This document shows positions 17,962 through 27,016 of a DNA stretch of 64,000 bases, piece after piece. A program made the translations under genes and the position numbers. The notes below the pieces were generated by a model. That model was not told where the DNA came from, made no database searches, and saw only the letters and a list, made by a program, of their open reading frames with translations. This DNA comes from Halomonas sp. A40-4 (GTDB lineage: Bacteria > Pseudomonadota > Gammaproteobacteria > Pseudomonadales > Halomonadaceae), in contig NZ_CP065230.1 of assembly GCF_015767635.1 (NCBI RefSeq), positions 558,001-622,000 on the forward strand. Reading direction: 5' to 3'. The stretch's first letter is position 1. Every line of letters starts with the position of its first letter.

Positions 17962-18513
17962 TTATTCACTGTCGTCAGAGGCTTCTACGATGCCACAGCC
18001 CACGCGGCTTCCGCCGCCACCCAGTGCTTCAGGGTCATCCGAATAGTTATCGCCGCCTTCGTGAATCATGATGCTGCGGCCTTTTACATCCTCGACACTC
18101 AAGCGCGGCGCGAGGACAGGTAGAGTGGCGTTGCCGTCTTCATCGACGATAAGCACGGGTAAATCGCCCAGGTGGCCGTCGTCGTAGGGCCCTTTGTGGC
18201 TGCCTGTTTCTTCCGGGTCATAATGGCCCCCGGCATAAAGCCCCGCGGTCATGTGCCCGCTGTCGTTTTCCTGAGCCTCGCAGCTTGGGTTCTGGTGTAC
18301 ATGAAAGCCATGGGGGCCAGCCTCCAGATCGCTGAGGTCAGGCGTCAACAGCAGGCCATGTTCAGTGTCTTCCAGCGTGATGCTGCCGATGGACTCGCCG
18401 ACGCCTTCGGCGCTGATTTTATGCATTCCTACATCCATGCTGTTGTTAGCCTGAGCAGCAGAGACGAGCAGTAGAGAGGCGGAAAGACCGCCGATTATTG
18501 CTGCATGACGCAT
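17962..18513 (-). CDS. sodC: Cu/Zn superoxide dismutase, periplasmic
   Basis: SodC, 183 residues, removes superoxide in the periplasm. The ATG at 18513 has AAAGGAGA upstream and opens a signal peptide ([20 protein letters not shown]). Copper and zinc ligands are in place: HGFHVH, the following His-rich loop [23 protein letters not shown] and IHEGG; the disulfide cysteines are in NPSCEAQ and GCGIVEA. The first part of the longest frame is not used. It is convergent with bfr and divergent from truC. Confidence 0.95.
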   Translation of the reverse strand: MRHAAIIGGLSASLLLVSAAQANNSMDVGMHKISAEGVGESIGSITLEDTEHGLLLTPDLSDLEAGPHGFHVHQNPSCEAQENDSGHMTAGLYAGGHYDPEETGSHKGPYDDGHLGDLPVLIVDEDGNATLPVLAPRLSVEDVKGRSIMIHEGGDNYSDDPEALGGGGSRVGCGIVEASDDSE

Positions 18514-18698
18514 GATGATGTCTCCTTTCCTTGTCCATGGAAATTTCGCGATAAGGTACTTCCTTAAAGTAGCTGCATGAGGGCTAAACTGCCAATCGTT
18601 CGTCCCGCGCTTTTCCCATCGCGTGGGTGACAACGCCGCGCCAAGCCGCGACAATGGCACTCTGCCATAGTGACTCGTTATGATTACCCAGGAGCGTT

Positions 18699-19469
18699 AT
18701 GACGCCACTCAACATCCTCTATCAGGATGAGCATCTGGTTGCGGTACATAAGCCGTCAGGGCTTTTAGTCCACCGTTCGGCGCTGGCGCGTGGAGAAACT
18801 GAATTTCTCCTTCAACGGCTGCGTAATCAGCTTGGCAAACGCGTCTACCCGGTGCATCGGTTAGACCGGCCCACCTCAGGCGTGATGGTGTTTGGTTTAT
18901 CCTCAGAGGTCGCTGCTCTGCTCAGCGACGCCTTTAGCGAACGTCAGGTCGAAAAGCGCTACCTGGCCGTGGTGCGCGGTAAAGCCCCGGAAAGTGAGCG
19001 CTTGGATTACCCGCTCCGGGAAGAGGATGGCACGCGCCCCAAGGCGGAAATGCCCGCGATGCCAGCGATGACGGATATTCGCCGCCTGGACAGTGCTGAG
19101 CTACCTGTCCAGGTCGACCGCTACCCCGTGGCGCGCTACTCGCTGGTCGAGGCGCGGCCACTGACCGGGCGGCGCCATCAGATTCGCCGCCATCTTTCGC
19201 GGCGTGGCTACCCCATCATTGGTGATGCCAAACATGGCAAAAGTGTCCACAATCGCTTTTTTGCCGAACAGCTAAGTGCTCCCCGGTTACTGCTGGCCGC
19301 GACCTATCTGGCGTTTGACCATCCGCTGTTCGACAAGCGCATTCAGCTTAGCTGTGCCCTGGATGACACCATGAGCACGCTGCTTGATTACCTGGGCTGG
19401 TCTGGCCACTTGCCCCTGGACAGCGTGCGGACGCCGCCTGTCGGCACGCCATCCGCCCTTTTAACATGA
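18699..19469 (+). CDS. truC: tRNA pseudouridine(65) synthase
   Basis: RluA-family pseudouridine synthase acting on U65 of tRNA-Ile and tRNA-Asp, 256 residues. The catalytic motif is HRLDRPTSGVMVFG with the reactive Asp. The start ILYQDEHLVAVHKPSGLLVHRS and the block RPLTGRRHQIRRHLSRRGYPIIGD closely follow E. coli TruC, as does the C-terminal LDDTMSTLLDYLGWSGHLP, which supports TruC rather than another RluA paralogue. It forms a tight run with tcdA and the DUF1653 gene. Confidence 0.92.
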   Translation: MTPLNILYQDEHLVAVHKPSGLLVHRSALARGETEFLLQRLRNQLGKRVYPVHRLDRPTSGVMVFGLSSEVAALLSDAFSERQVEKRYLAVVRGKAPESERLDYPLREEDGTRPKAEMPAMPAMTDIRRLDSAELPVQVDRYPVARYSLVEARPLTGRRHQIRRHLSRRGYPIIGDAKHGKSVHNRFFAEQLSAPRLLLAATYLAFDHPLFDKRIQLSCALDDTMSTLLDYLGWSGHLPLDSVRTPPVGTPSALLT

Positions 19470-19483
19470 GCCTGGGAGATATT

Positions 19484-20299
19484 ATGTCGTCTGCGGACTA
19501 CGATTTTCGCTTCGGCGGGATTCGCCGCCTCTATGGTCAGCGTGCCGCGGATGTATTTCGCCATGCCCACGTGGTGGTCGTCGGCGTCGGTGGGGTAGGT
19601 AGCTGGACAGTCGAGGCGCTGGCGCGCTCGGGCATTGGCAAGCTGACGCTGATCGACCTGGATGATGTCTGTGTCTCCAACGTCAACCGGCAGCTTCACG
19701 CGCTGGATGGCACCATCGGCAAGCCCAAGGTCGACGTACTGGCTGAGCGCTGCCGCCTGATTGCCCCCGAGATTGAGATTGTCGCTGATACCGCCTTCGT
19801 CACGCCCGCCAATCTTGCCGAGCGCGTCCCCGATGACGCTGATCATGTGGTGGATGCCATCGACAGCGTGATCGCCAAGGCCGCGCTCATCGCCTGGTGC
19901 AAACGGCGCAAAATTCCGATTACCGTGACGGGGGCGGCGGGTGGGCAAACCGACCCGACACGCATTCAAGTGTCGGATTTAACCCGCACCGAGCACGATC
20001 CGCTTCTATCAAAGGTCCGCTCGCGGCTGCGCCGGGACTACGGCTTCTCCCGCAACCCCAAACGGCGTTTCTCGGTGGAATGCGTCTACTCCGATGAACA
20101 GCTCATCTACCCCAGCGGCGACGGCGAAGTCTGCCTGCAAAAGCCCGGTAGCGGTGACGCCACGCGGTTGGACTGCGCTTCAGGCTTTGGCGCCGCCACT
20201 TTTTTAACCGGCACTTTTGGTTTTGTTGCTGCCTCAAAAGTGCTTGAGCGACTTGCCAAAAAAGCCAACCAGCCAGCGACTCAAAAGGAAGCTTTATGA
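19484..20299 (+). CDS. tcdA: tRNA threonylcarbamoyladenosine dehydratase
   Basis: TcdA (CsdL/YgdL), an E1-like enzyme that uses ATP to cyclise t6A37 of tRNA to ct6A. The dinucleotide-fold start VVVVGVGGVGSWTVEALARSGIG, the DLDDVCVSNVNRQ block and TVTGAAGGQTDPTRIQ are typical. The ATG at 19484 has GGGAG five nt upstream, giving 271 residues; an ATG at 19466 overlaps the truC stop but lacks a site. With tsaC at 57.9 kb the window holds both an early and a late step of the same tRNA position-37 pathway. Confidence 0.93.
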   Translation: MSSADYDFRFGGIRRLYGQRAADVFRHAHVVVVGVGGVGSWTVEALARSGIGKLTLIDLDDVCVSNVNRQLHALDGTIGKPKVDVLAERCRLIAPEIEIVADTAFVTPANLAERVPDDADHVVDAIDSVIAKAALIAWCKRRKIPITVTGAAGGQTDPTRIQVSDLTRTEHDPLLSKVRSRLRRDYGFSRNPKRRFSVECVYSDEQLIYPSGDGEVCLQKPGSGDATRLDCASGFGAATFLTGTFGFVAASKVLERLAKKANQPATQKEAL

Positions 20300-20517
20300 C
20301 CGCTCCCGTCCCCGGTATTTACCGCCATTACAAAGGCAGCCTTTACGAAGTGCTCGGGACTGCCCAGCACAGCGAAAGTGAAGAGCCGCTGGTTGTGTAT
20401 CGTGCCCTGTATGGCGACTACGGTCTCTGGGTGCGCCCGCTTGAGATGTTTATGGAGACAGTCAGCAAAGAGGGCCAGACCCAGCCCCGTTTTGCGCTGG
20501 AAAAAGCGTTTTCGTGA
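20296..20517 (+). CDS. DUF1653 protein
   Basis: A 73-residue protein of the small DUF1653 family, with the hallmark start PGIYRHYKGSLYEVLGTAQHSESEEPLVVYRALYG and the end WVRPLEMFMETV. Its ATG overlaps the tcdA stop (ATGA) and has AAGGA six nt upstream, so it is translationally coupled. Function is unknown; the fold is predicted to be a small beta barrel. It closes the truC-tcdA run. Confidence 0.88.
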   Translation: MTAPVPGIYRHYKGSLYEVLGTAQHSESEEPLVVYRALYGDYGLWVRPLEMFMETVSKEGQTQPRFALEKAFS

Positions 20518-20592
20518 GTGCTATTGCTTATATTCTTTAATCAGCTATCTTTATAACCTTTATTGAATGGCGTCAACATTGAGGATATAAGC

Positions 20593-21501
20593 ATGAAGAC
20601 CTTCGCGCTTTCCCAGCACAAGGGAGAAGGCACGCCGGATGTCGCCGGTTTTTTTGATCCACGCACCTTCAGCGTTCAGTACGTAGTGAGCGACCCTGCT
20701 ACCCAGCAGTGCGCGATTATTGACCCGGTGCTGGATTACGATGAGAAGTCTGGCGCGACGGCGACCTTTAATGCGGACGAGTTACTGGCTTATATAGAGC
20801 AAGCAGGGCTTTCGGTCGCCTGGATTCTGGATACCCATCCCCACGCTGACCACTTCTCGGCGGCCCACTATTTACAAGAAAAAACCGGCGCGCCCACCGC
20901 CATTGGCCAGCACGTCACTCAAGTGCAGGCGCTGTGGAAGGATATCTATCACTGGCCGGAAATGCCCACCGACGGCCGTCAGTGGGACACGCTGTTTGCG
21001 GAAGGCGACACGTTTAAAATCGGTAAGCTGGACGCCCGCGTGCTGTATTCGCCAGGCCACACACTGGCCTCGATTACTTATGTGGTCGGCGATACGGCTT
21101 TCGTTCATGACACCCTTTTTCAGCCTGATTTTGGTACCGCCAGGGCGGACTTTCCCGGTGGAAGTGCCAAAGCGCTATGGGATTCCATCCAGCAGATTCT
21201 CTCCCTGCCCGACCATACTCGCTTGTTCACCGGCCACGATTATATGCCTGATGATCGAGAGCCCCAGTGGCAAAGCAGCGTCGCCGAACAGCGGGCGCAC
21301 AACCCGCACTTGGTGGGCAAAAGCCAGGATGACTACATTGCGCTGCGCCAAAAGCGTGACAGCGAGCTCCCCATGCCCAAGCTGATTCTCCACGCGCTAC
21401 AGGTCAATACCCAAGGCGGTCGCCTCCCGGAACCAGAGGCCAACGGCAAGCGCTACCTGAAAATTCCGCTGGATGCACTGGAAGGTGCGGCCTGGGAGTA
21501 A
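20593..21501 (+). CDS. Metallo-beta-lactamase-fold hydrolase
   Basis: A 302-residue enzyme of the glyoxalase II-like MBL group. Metal ligands are visible: THPHADHFSAAHYL (HxHxDH), SPGHT, a bridging Asp in FVHDTLFQPDFGTARADFPGG and the last His in FTGHDYMP. The FGTARADFPGGS segment is characteristic of the persulfide-dioxygenase/Blh subgroup that includes ETHE1-like proteins, so sulfur-related detoxification is plausible; the substrate is not proven. The ATG at 20593 has GAGGA seven nt upstream. Confidence 0.85.
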   Translation: MKTFALSQHKGEGTPDVAGFFDPRTFSVQYVVSDPATQQCAIIDPVLDYDEKSGATATFNADELLAYIEQAGLSVAWILDTHPHADHFSAAHYLQEKTGAPTAIGQHVTQVQALWKDIYHWPEMPTDGRQWDTLFAEGDTFKIGKLDARVLYSPGHTLASITYVVGDTAFVHDTLFQPDFGTARADFPGGSAKALWDSIQQILSLPDHTRLFTGHDYMPDDREPQWQSSVAEQRAHNPHLVGKSQDDYIALRQKRDSELPMPKLILHALQVNTQGGRLPEPEANGKRYLKIPLDALEGAAWE

Positions 21502-21579
21502 CGCCCACGGATAGTCTGATGGGTACGTTTTACGGTAGGCTGTTGGCCAACTGTTTTACTTTTCCGCCAAGGAACGGTC

Positions 21580-23589
21580 ATGTCCCCGATATCGCCGCAA
21601 CAAACGCTCAAGGACGTCTTCGGCTTTGACGACTTTCGCGGTGGCCAGCAGGCGGTAGTGTCAAGGGTGCTGGATGGGTACTCCACGGCGGCGATTTTTG
21701 CCACCGGTGCAGGGAAATCGCTCTGCTATCAGTTGCCAGCGATTCACCTTCCGCACTTGACCCTGGTGGTGTCGCCGCTGCTGGCGCTAATGCAGGATCA
21801 GCTTTCCTTTCTGGCCCGTCATGGTGTGGCCGCAGCGAGTATTGATTCCACCCAAGACCGTGACACCACCCGTGACGTCATGGAGCGAGCCAAAAGCGGC
21901 GAGCTGAAAATCCTCATGGTCTCGGTGGAGCGGCTCAAGAACGAGCGTTTTCGGCACTTTCTACGCCAGGTGCGTATTTCGCTTATGGTGGTCGACGAAG
22001 CCCACTGCCTCTCTGAATGGGGGCATAACTTCCGCCCCGATTACCTCAAACTGCCGGACTACCAGCGTGAGTTTGCCATTCCCCAGGTGCTGTTGCTCAC
22101 CGCCACGGCAACGCCCGCCGTTATCGCCGATATGCGTGAGAAGTTTGCCATCGCGCCGGATAACGTCATCACCACCGGCTTCTATCGTCCCAATCTTGAG
22201 TTGCTGGTGGCACCTGCCCTGGAGGATCGCCAGCAGCAGTTGATTGGGTGGCTGACACCGCAGATGCAGCCGGGCTTTGAGGCGCCGACGATTATCTATG
22301 TCACCCTGCAGCAAACTGCAGAGCAGGTGGCGAAAGCGCTGACGGCTCAAGGCATTGCCGCCCAGGCATATCATGCCGGGCTCGATTCGCAGCGGCGGGA
22401 TGAGATTCAGGGGCAGTTCATGCGCGGGGAATCGCCCTGCATCGTGGCCACCATTGCCTTTGGCATGGGCATCGACAAGGGCAATATCCGCAACGTCGTT
22501 CACTATGACCTGCCCAAATCCATCGAAAACTACAGCCAGGAGATCGGCCGGGCGGGGCGCGACGGCTGGCCTTCCACCTGCCTCACCATGGCGGGACGCG
22601 ATGGCTTGCGGGTGCTGGAAAATTTCGTTTACGGCGATACCCCCGAATACGCCGGCATTGTCCGCTTGCTGGAAGAGATCGCGGCAGCAGGTGGCCAGCC
22701 CGACCGCCAGTGGGAAGTGTTGGTTTTCACGCTTTCCCGCGACACCAATATCCGTTCGCTGCCATTGAAAACTCTATTAGTGCGGTTGGAAATGCACGGC
22801 ATTATCGCCCCGCGCTTTGCGTTTCTAGCCGAGTATCGGCTGCGCTATCACATCGAACCCGCGGAACTGGTGAGCCGCTTTGAGGGCGAGCGAGCGGCCT
22901 TTGTGCGCCTTATTGTCGATAACATCCCCATCGCCCGGACCTGGGGAACGGTGGATTTTGAGCGCCTGCACAGTGCGGGGCAGGCCCAGCAGATTGACGC
23001 CTCCCGTGCCCGCGTGATTGCTGCGCTTGAGTACTTTCAGGATAAAGGCTGGCTGACCCTGGAAGGCAAGCGGATGACCGACGTGTACGAGGTGCTTCAG
23101 CCGAATTTTGCCATTGAAGCGCTGGCGAGTCAGTTAATTGACGAATGCCGACATCGGGAACGAATTGAGATTGAGCGGCTACAGGCCATGCTGGCGCTGT
23201 TTGAATCGGAAAGTTGCCTTACGCGGCGGCTGGCCGAACACTTTGGCGATAGCACTTTTGAAGCACCACCCGAGACCGAGCAGGGCCGCTGCGGGCACTG
23301 CTCGGTGTGTTACGGCCACCCCGTGCGACTGCCGGATGCGCCGCCGCTGCCCGCGCTAAGCGATGCTGATTTTGCGCGCTATGCCAGGCCGCTGATTGAG
23401 CGCCACACCGAACAGTTTGGTAAGCCGCCTAATGCGCAGCGGCTGGCGCACTTTCTGTGCGGCCTCACCATGCCGATATTCACACCGCTCAAAGCTCGTG
23501 GCCTTAACGGCTTCGCGGTTTTCGAACAGCGGCCCTACCCGGACGTGCGCCAGTGGGCTGAAAGGCATTTAGGCAATGCCGACCACTAA
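21580..23589 (+). CDS. RecQ-family ATP-dependent DNA helicase
   Basis: A 669-residue superfamily 2 3'-5' helicase. Walker A is TGAGKS (residues 42-47), the DEAH box is at 139-142, and motif VI is QEIGRAGRDG. After the two helicase lobes the usual RecQ zinc knuckle is absent; instead a winged-helix-like region comes first, and a Cys cluster (Cys546 in ESCLTRRLAEHFGD and Cys571, Cys574, Cys577 in CGHCSVC) comes near the C-terminus. No HRDC domain follows. It is therefore RecQ-like but not the orthologue of E. coli RecQ in layout. AAGGAA lies five nt before the ATG; the gene ends 7 bp from the convergent metallochaperone gene. Confidence 0.88.
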   Translation: MSPISPQQTLKDVFGFDDFRGGQQAVVSRVLDGYSTAAIFATGAGKSLCYQLPAIHLPHLTLVVSPLLALMQDQLSFLARHGVAAASIDSTQDRDTTRDVMERAKSGELKILMVSVERLKNERFRHFLRQVRISLMVVDEAHCLSEWGHNFRPDYLKLPDYQREFAIPQVLLLTATATPAVIADMREKFAIAPDNVITTGFYRPNLELLVAPALEDRQQQLIGWLTPQMQPGFEAPTIIYVTLQQTAEQVAKALTAQGIAAQAYHAGLDSQRRDEIQGQFMRGESPCIVATIAFGMGIDKGNIRNVVHYDLPKSIENYSQEIGRAGRDGWPSTCLTMAGRDGLRVLENFVYGDTPEYAGIVRLLEEIAAAGGQPDRQWEVLVFTLSRDTNIRSLPLKTLLVRLEMHGIIAPRFAFLAEYRLRYHIEPAELVSRFEGERAAFVRLIVDNIPIARTWGTVDFERLHSAGQAQQIDASRARVIAALEYFQDKGWLTLEGKRMTDVYEVLQPNFAIEALASQLIDECRHRERIEIERLQAMLALFESESCLTRRLAEHFGDSTFEAPPETEQGRCGHCSVCYGHPVRLPDAPPLPALSDADFARYARPLIERHTEQFGKPPNAQRLAHFLCGLTMPIFTPLKARGLNGFAVFEQRPYPDVRQWAERHLGNADH

Positions 23590-23596
23590 CGACATG

Positions 23597-24823
23597 TCAT
23601 TCCCAAGCAGGGAAGGGGTCGGGTAGCGTCTTCCACGCTTCCATGCCTTCGAGTAACTCTGCTTCACTCAGCAGGCAATCATCCAGCGCTGCGCGCATTT
23701 TGGCTTGATCCAGACTCTGGCCGATAAATACCAGTTCCTGGCGCATGTCGCCAAACGGTTCTTGCCACTTGTCCATAATAAACTGTCGTGTTTCTGGGTC
23801 GTCCGGCCATTGGTCTTCAGGAATGGCTTTCCAGAATACGCCGGCCATACCGTGGTGGGCGATACCGCCTGCCTGGCTCCACTGGCCCGCGTAGCGCGGG
23901 CGGGTCGCCAGCCAGAAGAAGCCTTTCGAGCGTAGCAGGCCGTTACCGAACCACTCCTGATTCAGCAGGTCGTGAAATTTTTGGGGATGGAAGGGGCGGC
24001 GGGCATGGTAGGCAAAGCTGCCGATGCCGTACTCTTCGGTTTCGGGCACGTGCTCACCGCGCATCTCTTTCAGCCAGCCGGGTGCCAGTTGTGCGCGCTC
24101 AAAGTTAAACTTGTCGGTGTCGAGCACCTTATCCAGCGGCACGTCTCCCTGGGTAATCGGCACCAGTTCAGCATCGGGGTTCAGCGAGCGCAGAATGGCT
24201 TTTAGAGCGTCCAGCTCTTTGTCGCTAATCAGATCGGTCTTGCTGATCAGCAAGACGTCGCAAAACTCAACTTGATCGACCAGCAGGTCGGCCACGTTGC
24301 GCTCATCCTCTTCACCCAAACTTTCGCCTGCTTCGGACAGGCTTTGCGCTTCGCGGTACTGCTCCAGAAAATTTGCCCCGTCGACCACAGTGACCAGCGT
24401 ATCCAGCCGCGCTAGGTGGGAAAGGCTCTGGCCGCTTTCATCTTCGAACGTGAAGGTTTCCGCCACGGGCAACGGCTCGGAAATGCCGGTGGACTCAATC
24501 ACTAGATAATCGAACTTGCCTTCCCGGGCCAGTTGGCTGACCTCTTCCAGCAAGTCTTCACGCAGGGTGCAGCAGATGCAGCCATTGCTCATCTCGACCA
24601 GCCGTTCCTCACTGCGATTAAGCGCCACCTCGCCATCCAGCGTCGACTGGCCAGGGCCGCCGCGCACCAGCGCGCCGTCGATATTGACCTCGCTCATATC
24701 GTTGACGATGACCGCCACACGGCGACCTTCACGGTTGGCAAGAATATGATTGAGCACGGTGGTTTTGCCAGCACCCAGAAAACCCGAGAGCACTGTCACG
24801 GGTAAAGGAGAAAGCGCAGTCAT
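23597..24823 (-). CDS. COG0523 G3E GTPase, probable zinc metallochaperone
   Basis: A 408-residue GTPase of the CobW/YjiA/ZigA group. The P-loop is [15 protein letters not shown], the metal-binding CxCC motif lies in [12 protein letters not shown], and the guanine-specificity motif is SKTDL. The C-terminal CobW_C domain is long and Trp/His-rich ([19 protein letters not shown] ... [13 protein letters not shown]). Such proteins supply zinc to client enzymes in zinc shortage. A Zur-box-like sequence lies 32 bp before the start, which strongly favours a zinc role over cobalamin or nitrile hydratase roles. The ATG is preceded by AGAGGTG. Confidence 0.9.
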   Translation of the reverse strand: MTALSPLPVTVLSGFLGAGKTTVLNHILANREGRRVAVIVNDMSEVNIDGALVRGGPGQSTLDGEVALNRSEERLVEMSNGCICCTLREDLLEEVSQLAREGKFDYLVIESTGISEPLPVAETFTFEDESGQSLSHLARLDTLVTVVDGANFLEQYREAQSLSEAGESLGEEDERNVADLLVDQVEFCDVLLISKTDLISDKELDALKAILRSLNPDAELVPITQGDVPLDKVLDTDKFNFERAQLAPGWLKEMRGEHVPETEEYGIGSFAYHARRPFHPQKFHDLLNQEWFGNGLLRSKGFFWLATRPRYAGQWSQAGGIAHHGMAGVFWKAIPEDQWPDDPETRQFIMDKWQEPFGDMRQELVFIGQSLDQAKMRAALDDCLLSEAELLEGMEAWKTLPDPFPAWE

Positions 24824-24854
24824 TACCAGGTCACCTCTAAATGATAGTATGTTA

Positions 24855-24869
24855 TGTAATAATATAACA
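24855..24869. promoter_or_regulatory. Zur box
   Basis: TGTAATAATATAACA matches the core of the gammaproteobacterial Zur consensus TGTTATAnTATAACA with a single mismatch. It lies 32 bp upstream of the COG0523 gene in an AT-rich promoter region, where repression in zinc sufficiency would act. Confidence 0.75.
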
Positions 24870-24935
24870 AAAAAGAGGTGGCAACAGAAAGATATGTTTC
24901 TCTGGCGTCTACATGAAGCTCTTCATGAGCAGCAA

Positions 24936-25211
24936 TCAGCGCTTATATTGCGTTGGGCAGTAGCCGCGTAGGACATCCGGTGAGCGCAGAGCGGTATGTT
25001 TCGTCGCGCGGCCGGTGACCCGTTTGCGCCAGAGGCGAAATGAAGCCGGTTTCAGCTGGTGGCGCATTACCTCGATTACATCGGGTTCGGCAAGACCATA
25101 GAGCGTTGCAATGGCTTCAAATGGCGTGCGGTCTTCCCAGGCCATTTCGATGATGCGTGACTGTTCATCGTCAGGTAGGCGGCGAAACCGTTTGACGGCA
25201 GCTTTGGGCAT
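24936..25211 (-). CDS. TIGR03643/DUF2805 family protein
   Basis: A 91-residue basic protein. The pattern RLPDDEQSRIIEMAWEDRTPFEAIATLYGLAEPDVIEVMRHQLKPASFRLWRKRVTGR is that of the TIGR03643 family, a small helix-turn-helix-like group of unknown role, often in marine and halophilic bacteria. AAGG lies about 7 nt before the ATG. It stands alone between the zinc chaperone and methyltransferase genes. A frame overlapping it at 25076-25372 is judged a shadow. Confidence 0.8.
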   Translation of the reverse strand: MPKAAVKRFRRLPDDEQSRIIEMAWEDRTPFEAIATLYGLAEPDVIEVMRHQLKPASFRLWRKRVTGRATKHTALRSPDVLRGYCPTQYKR

Positions 25212-25381
25212 GGCGATACCTTTTTGAGTTTAGGGAAAATGTAAGTGCGTACACGCGACGAGTGGCGGCGTTTTATGGCGATCCAGCGTAGAACCTGGAA
25301 AAGAGCGTCAGCCCGTATGGTAGGCGAGGGTGTTGGATGGCACCAGTCCAACCGGGCGACATAGCGTCGCAATATAAGGTG

Positions 25382-26002
25382 TCATTCGGGTTTGGCGGCC
25401 AACAGGGCACGAAACAAGCCGTTCATCAGGACCGGTTCGTCGTGGCGGATCTGGAATCCGGCCTGGGTAAGCAACGGCTCTGCTTGGCGGGTAATATCGG
25501 TTGCGAGTGCAGACGTCACTATATTGACAAGACGTCGACTAGCACCTGCTGGCTGGCCGTCAGGCTGGAACTTGTCCATCACGCATAACTGACCGCCAGG
25601 CCTGAGTACGCGGTAAGCTTCAGCCAGACCTTGCTGGGGGTTGGGCATGACAGCGAGCAGTAAATGCATGATCACAACGTCGAAATGCTCGTCCGGATAG
25701 GTTAGCGCTTCAGCATCCATTACGTGGCAAGTGACATCGCGCTGATAGCGATGAGCACGAGTCTTGGCGCGCGTGACCATGGCGGGTGTCAGGTCGGTTA
25801 AATGAATCTCCAGCTCACGAGGTATAAAAGGAAGGTCTAACCCAGTGCCAGCCCCCACCAGCAAGACGCGCATTCCAGGTTCCCAGTCCACCTGACCCAG
25901 CGCCACCCGCCGAGGCCTGCGAAAAGCACGACTCGCAATGGCATCGTATAGTGGCGCATAGGCGGTATAGCGTATACGGTTCCAAACGGTGGTGTTGAGC
26001 AT
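25382..26002 (-). CDS. Class I SAM-dependent methyltransferase
   Basis: A 206-residue methyltransferase. Motif I is MRVLLVGAGTGLDLPF, the acidic strand is EIHLTDLTPAM, and later motifs are CHVMDAEALTYPDEHFDVVIMHLLLAVMPNPQQGLAEAYRVLRPGGQLCVMDKF. The N-terminus (TVWNRIRYTAYAPLYDAI) resembles phosphatidylethanolamine N-methyltransferase (PmtA)-type and UbiE-like proteins, but the substrate cannot be told. I chose the ATG at 26002 because GAGG lies six nt upstream; two upstream ATGs (26038, 26020) lack a site. Confidence 0.8.
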   Translation of the reverse strand: MLNTTVWNRIRYTAYAPLYDAIASRAFRRPRRVALGQVDWEPGMRVLLVGAGTGLDLPFIPRELEIHLTDLTPAMVTRAKTRAHRYQRDVTCHVMDAEALTYPDEHFDVVIMHLLLAVMPNPQQGLAEAYRVLRPGGQLCVMDKFQPDGQPAGASRRLVNIVTSALATDITRQAEPLLTQAGFQIRHDEPVLMNGLFRALLAAKPE

Positions 26003-26195
26003 CAATGCCCTCACTGGCATGCAGCGTTGATCAATCATCTATAGCACGAATGAGTAAAGGTCACCAACAAGGGTGGGGCTTCGGGAAGGCTCGATCTTGC
26101 TTTAATTTTATGAGGTCATTGTTTAAAGGCTGATGGTCAGTTTGTTTTTTTAATATAGTTTTATGAAGCTTTTCTTATTTTTAATCGGCTTTAAT

Positions 26196-26546
26196 TTATT
26201 TTTTATGATTAAAACGGTTGGTTAGATTCTCGAGAATATCGAGTAACAGCTGGCGGTCACTTGTATCGAGTGGTGCCAGAAGTTGCTTTACCCGACTGGA
26301 CTGGTCGTCCAGGTGAAAGCTGGCTTGCCCTAATAACAATGCGGCCTCGCAGTTGAAGATTTCTGCCAGTTCCAGCAGCCGAACGATGTTGGGGATCACC
26401 CTGCCACGCTCTATCCGCGACACGGCCTCATTGCCAATGCCCAAGCGTTCAGCCACTTCTTCCTGGGTAAGTTGACTGCGAATCCGCTGCTTGGCAATTG
26501 CTCTGCCAATGTTGCTAGCTAGCCGTTTCTGTTCAGTTTTGTTCAC
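26196..26546 (-). CDS. XRE-family transcriptional regulator
   Basis: A 116-residue protein with an N-terminal Cro/C1-type helix-turn-helix (about 12-66: IRSQLTQEEVAERLGIGNEAVSRIERGRVIP) and a helical C-terminus that probably dimerises (QLLLDILENLTNRFNHKK). Start GTG at 26546 with GGAGGG four nt upstream. Three GGTTGA-type elements lie in its promoter, the nearest overlapping a likely -35 region, so it probably represses itself. It lies at the edge of an AT-rich stretch unlike its surroundings, which hints at horizontal gain. No target gene is obvious beyond the divergent GGDEF-EAL gene. Confidence 0.85.
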   Translation of the reverse strand: MNKTEQKRLASNIGRAIAKQRIRSQLTQEEVAERLGIGNEAVSRIERGRVIPNIVRLLELAEIFNCEAALLLGQASFHLDDQSSRVKQLLAPLDTSDRQLLLDILENLTNRFNHKK

Positions 26547-27016
26547 AGTGCCCTCCGTATAGACCTAAATGGTTGAGGATCAACCTATTGACATGAAGGA
26601 CTGTTTGGGTTGAATATCAACTTTTTAGGTTGATGTACAGCAGGATAGAGAGTTTTTGATAGCAACGTCTGCAGGGGAAATAGGCAGATGAAAAATTTAA
26701 TTTCTTTGATCATTTAATTAAAAGTAAGTTGGGTGTTTTTAGTTGGTTTTTTAGGGGTGAGTTGAAGCTATTTTCGCGTTTTCATAAATGGACGTAGTTG
26801 ATTAGGTGGGCCTTAGCTGATGCCAAATTAAAGGCAGATTTAGACGCACAGCGGGTGTAGGCCCTGCCGTTGGAAGCGGCGGGTCGTGGTTTATAACGTA
26901 ATACATGAAATTATTTACTCTACTAGCGAATGGTTCAGGGATGATCACACCGCAGCCTTATACAGCCTTTGGCGAGCAGACGTGGCGTACCTGTCGGATT
27001 TCAAGGCGTTAATATC
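26547..27016. other. 470-bp AT-rich intergenic region
   Basis: Apart from the operator cluster at its left end I see no credible gene. Base composition is clearly lower in GC than the flanks, with T-rich runs around 26690-26760. A GC-rich patch at about 26845-26885 (repeated GGCGGG/GCCCTGCCG) could fold. A 60-codon frame at 26886-27068 lacks a ribosome site and is judged spurious. The region should contain the promoter of the GGDEF-EAL gene. Confidence 0.6.
26571..26634. promoter_or_regulatory. Cluster of GGTTGA operators for the XRE regulator
   Basis: Two dyads, GGTTGAGGATCAACC (26571-26585) and GGTTGAATATCAAC (26608-26621), plus a half site GGTTGAT at 26628. The first begins 25 bp before the regulator's start and overlaps a possible minus-strand -35 (TTGATC) with TATACG 16 bp further on. 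Such repeated perfect dyads next to an XRE gene are most simply its own operators. Confidence 0.65.

Noticed and set aside
24936..25372. 98-codon minus-strand frame 25076-25372 as a separate gene
   Set aside because: It overlaps the better-supported TIGR03643 gene in another frame and has no ribosome site or family pattern.
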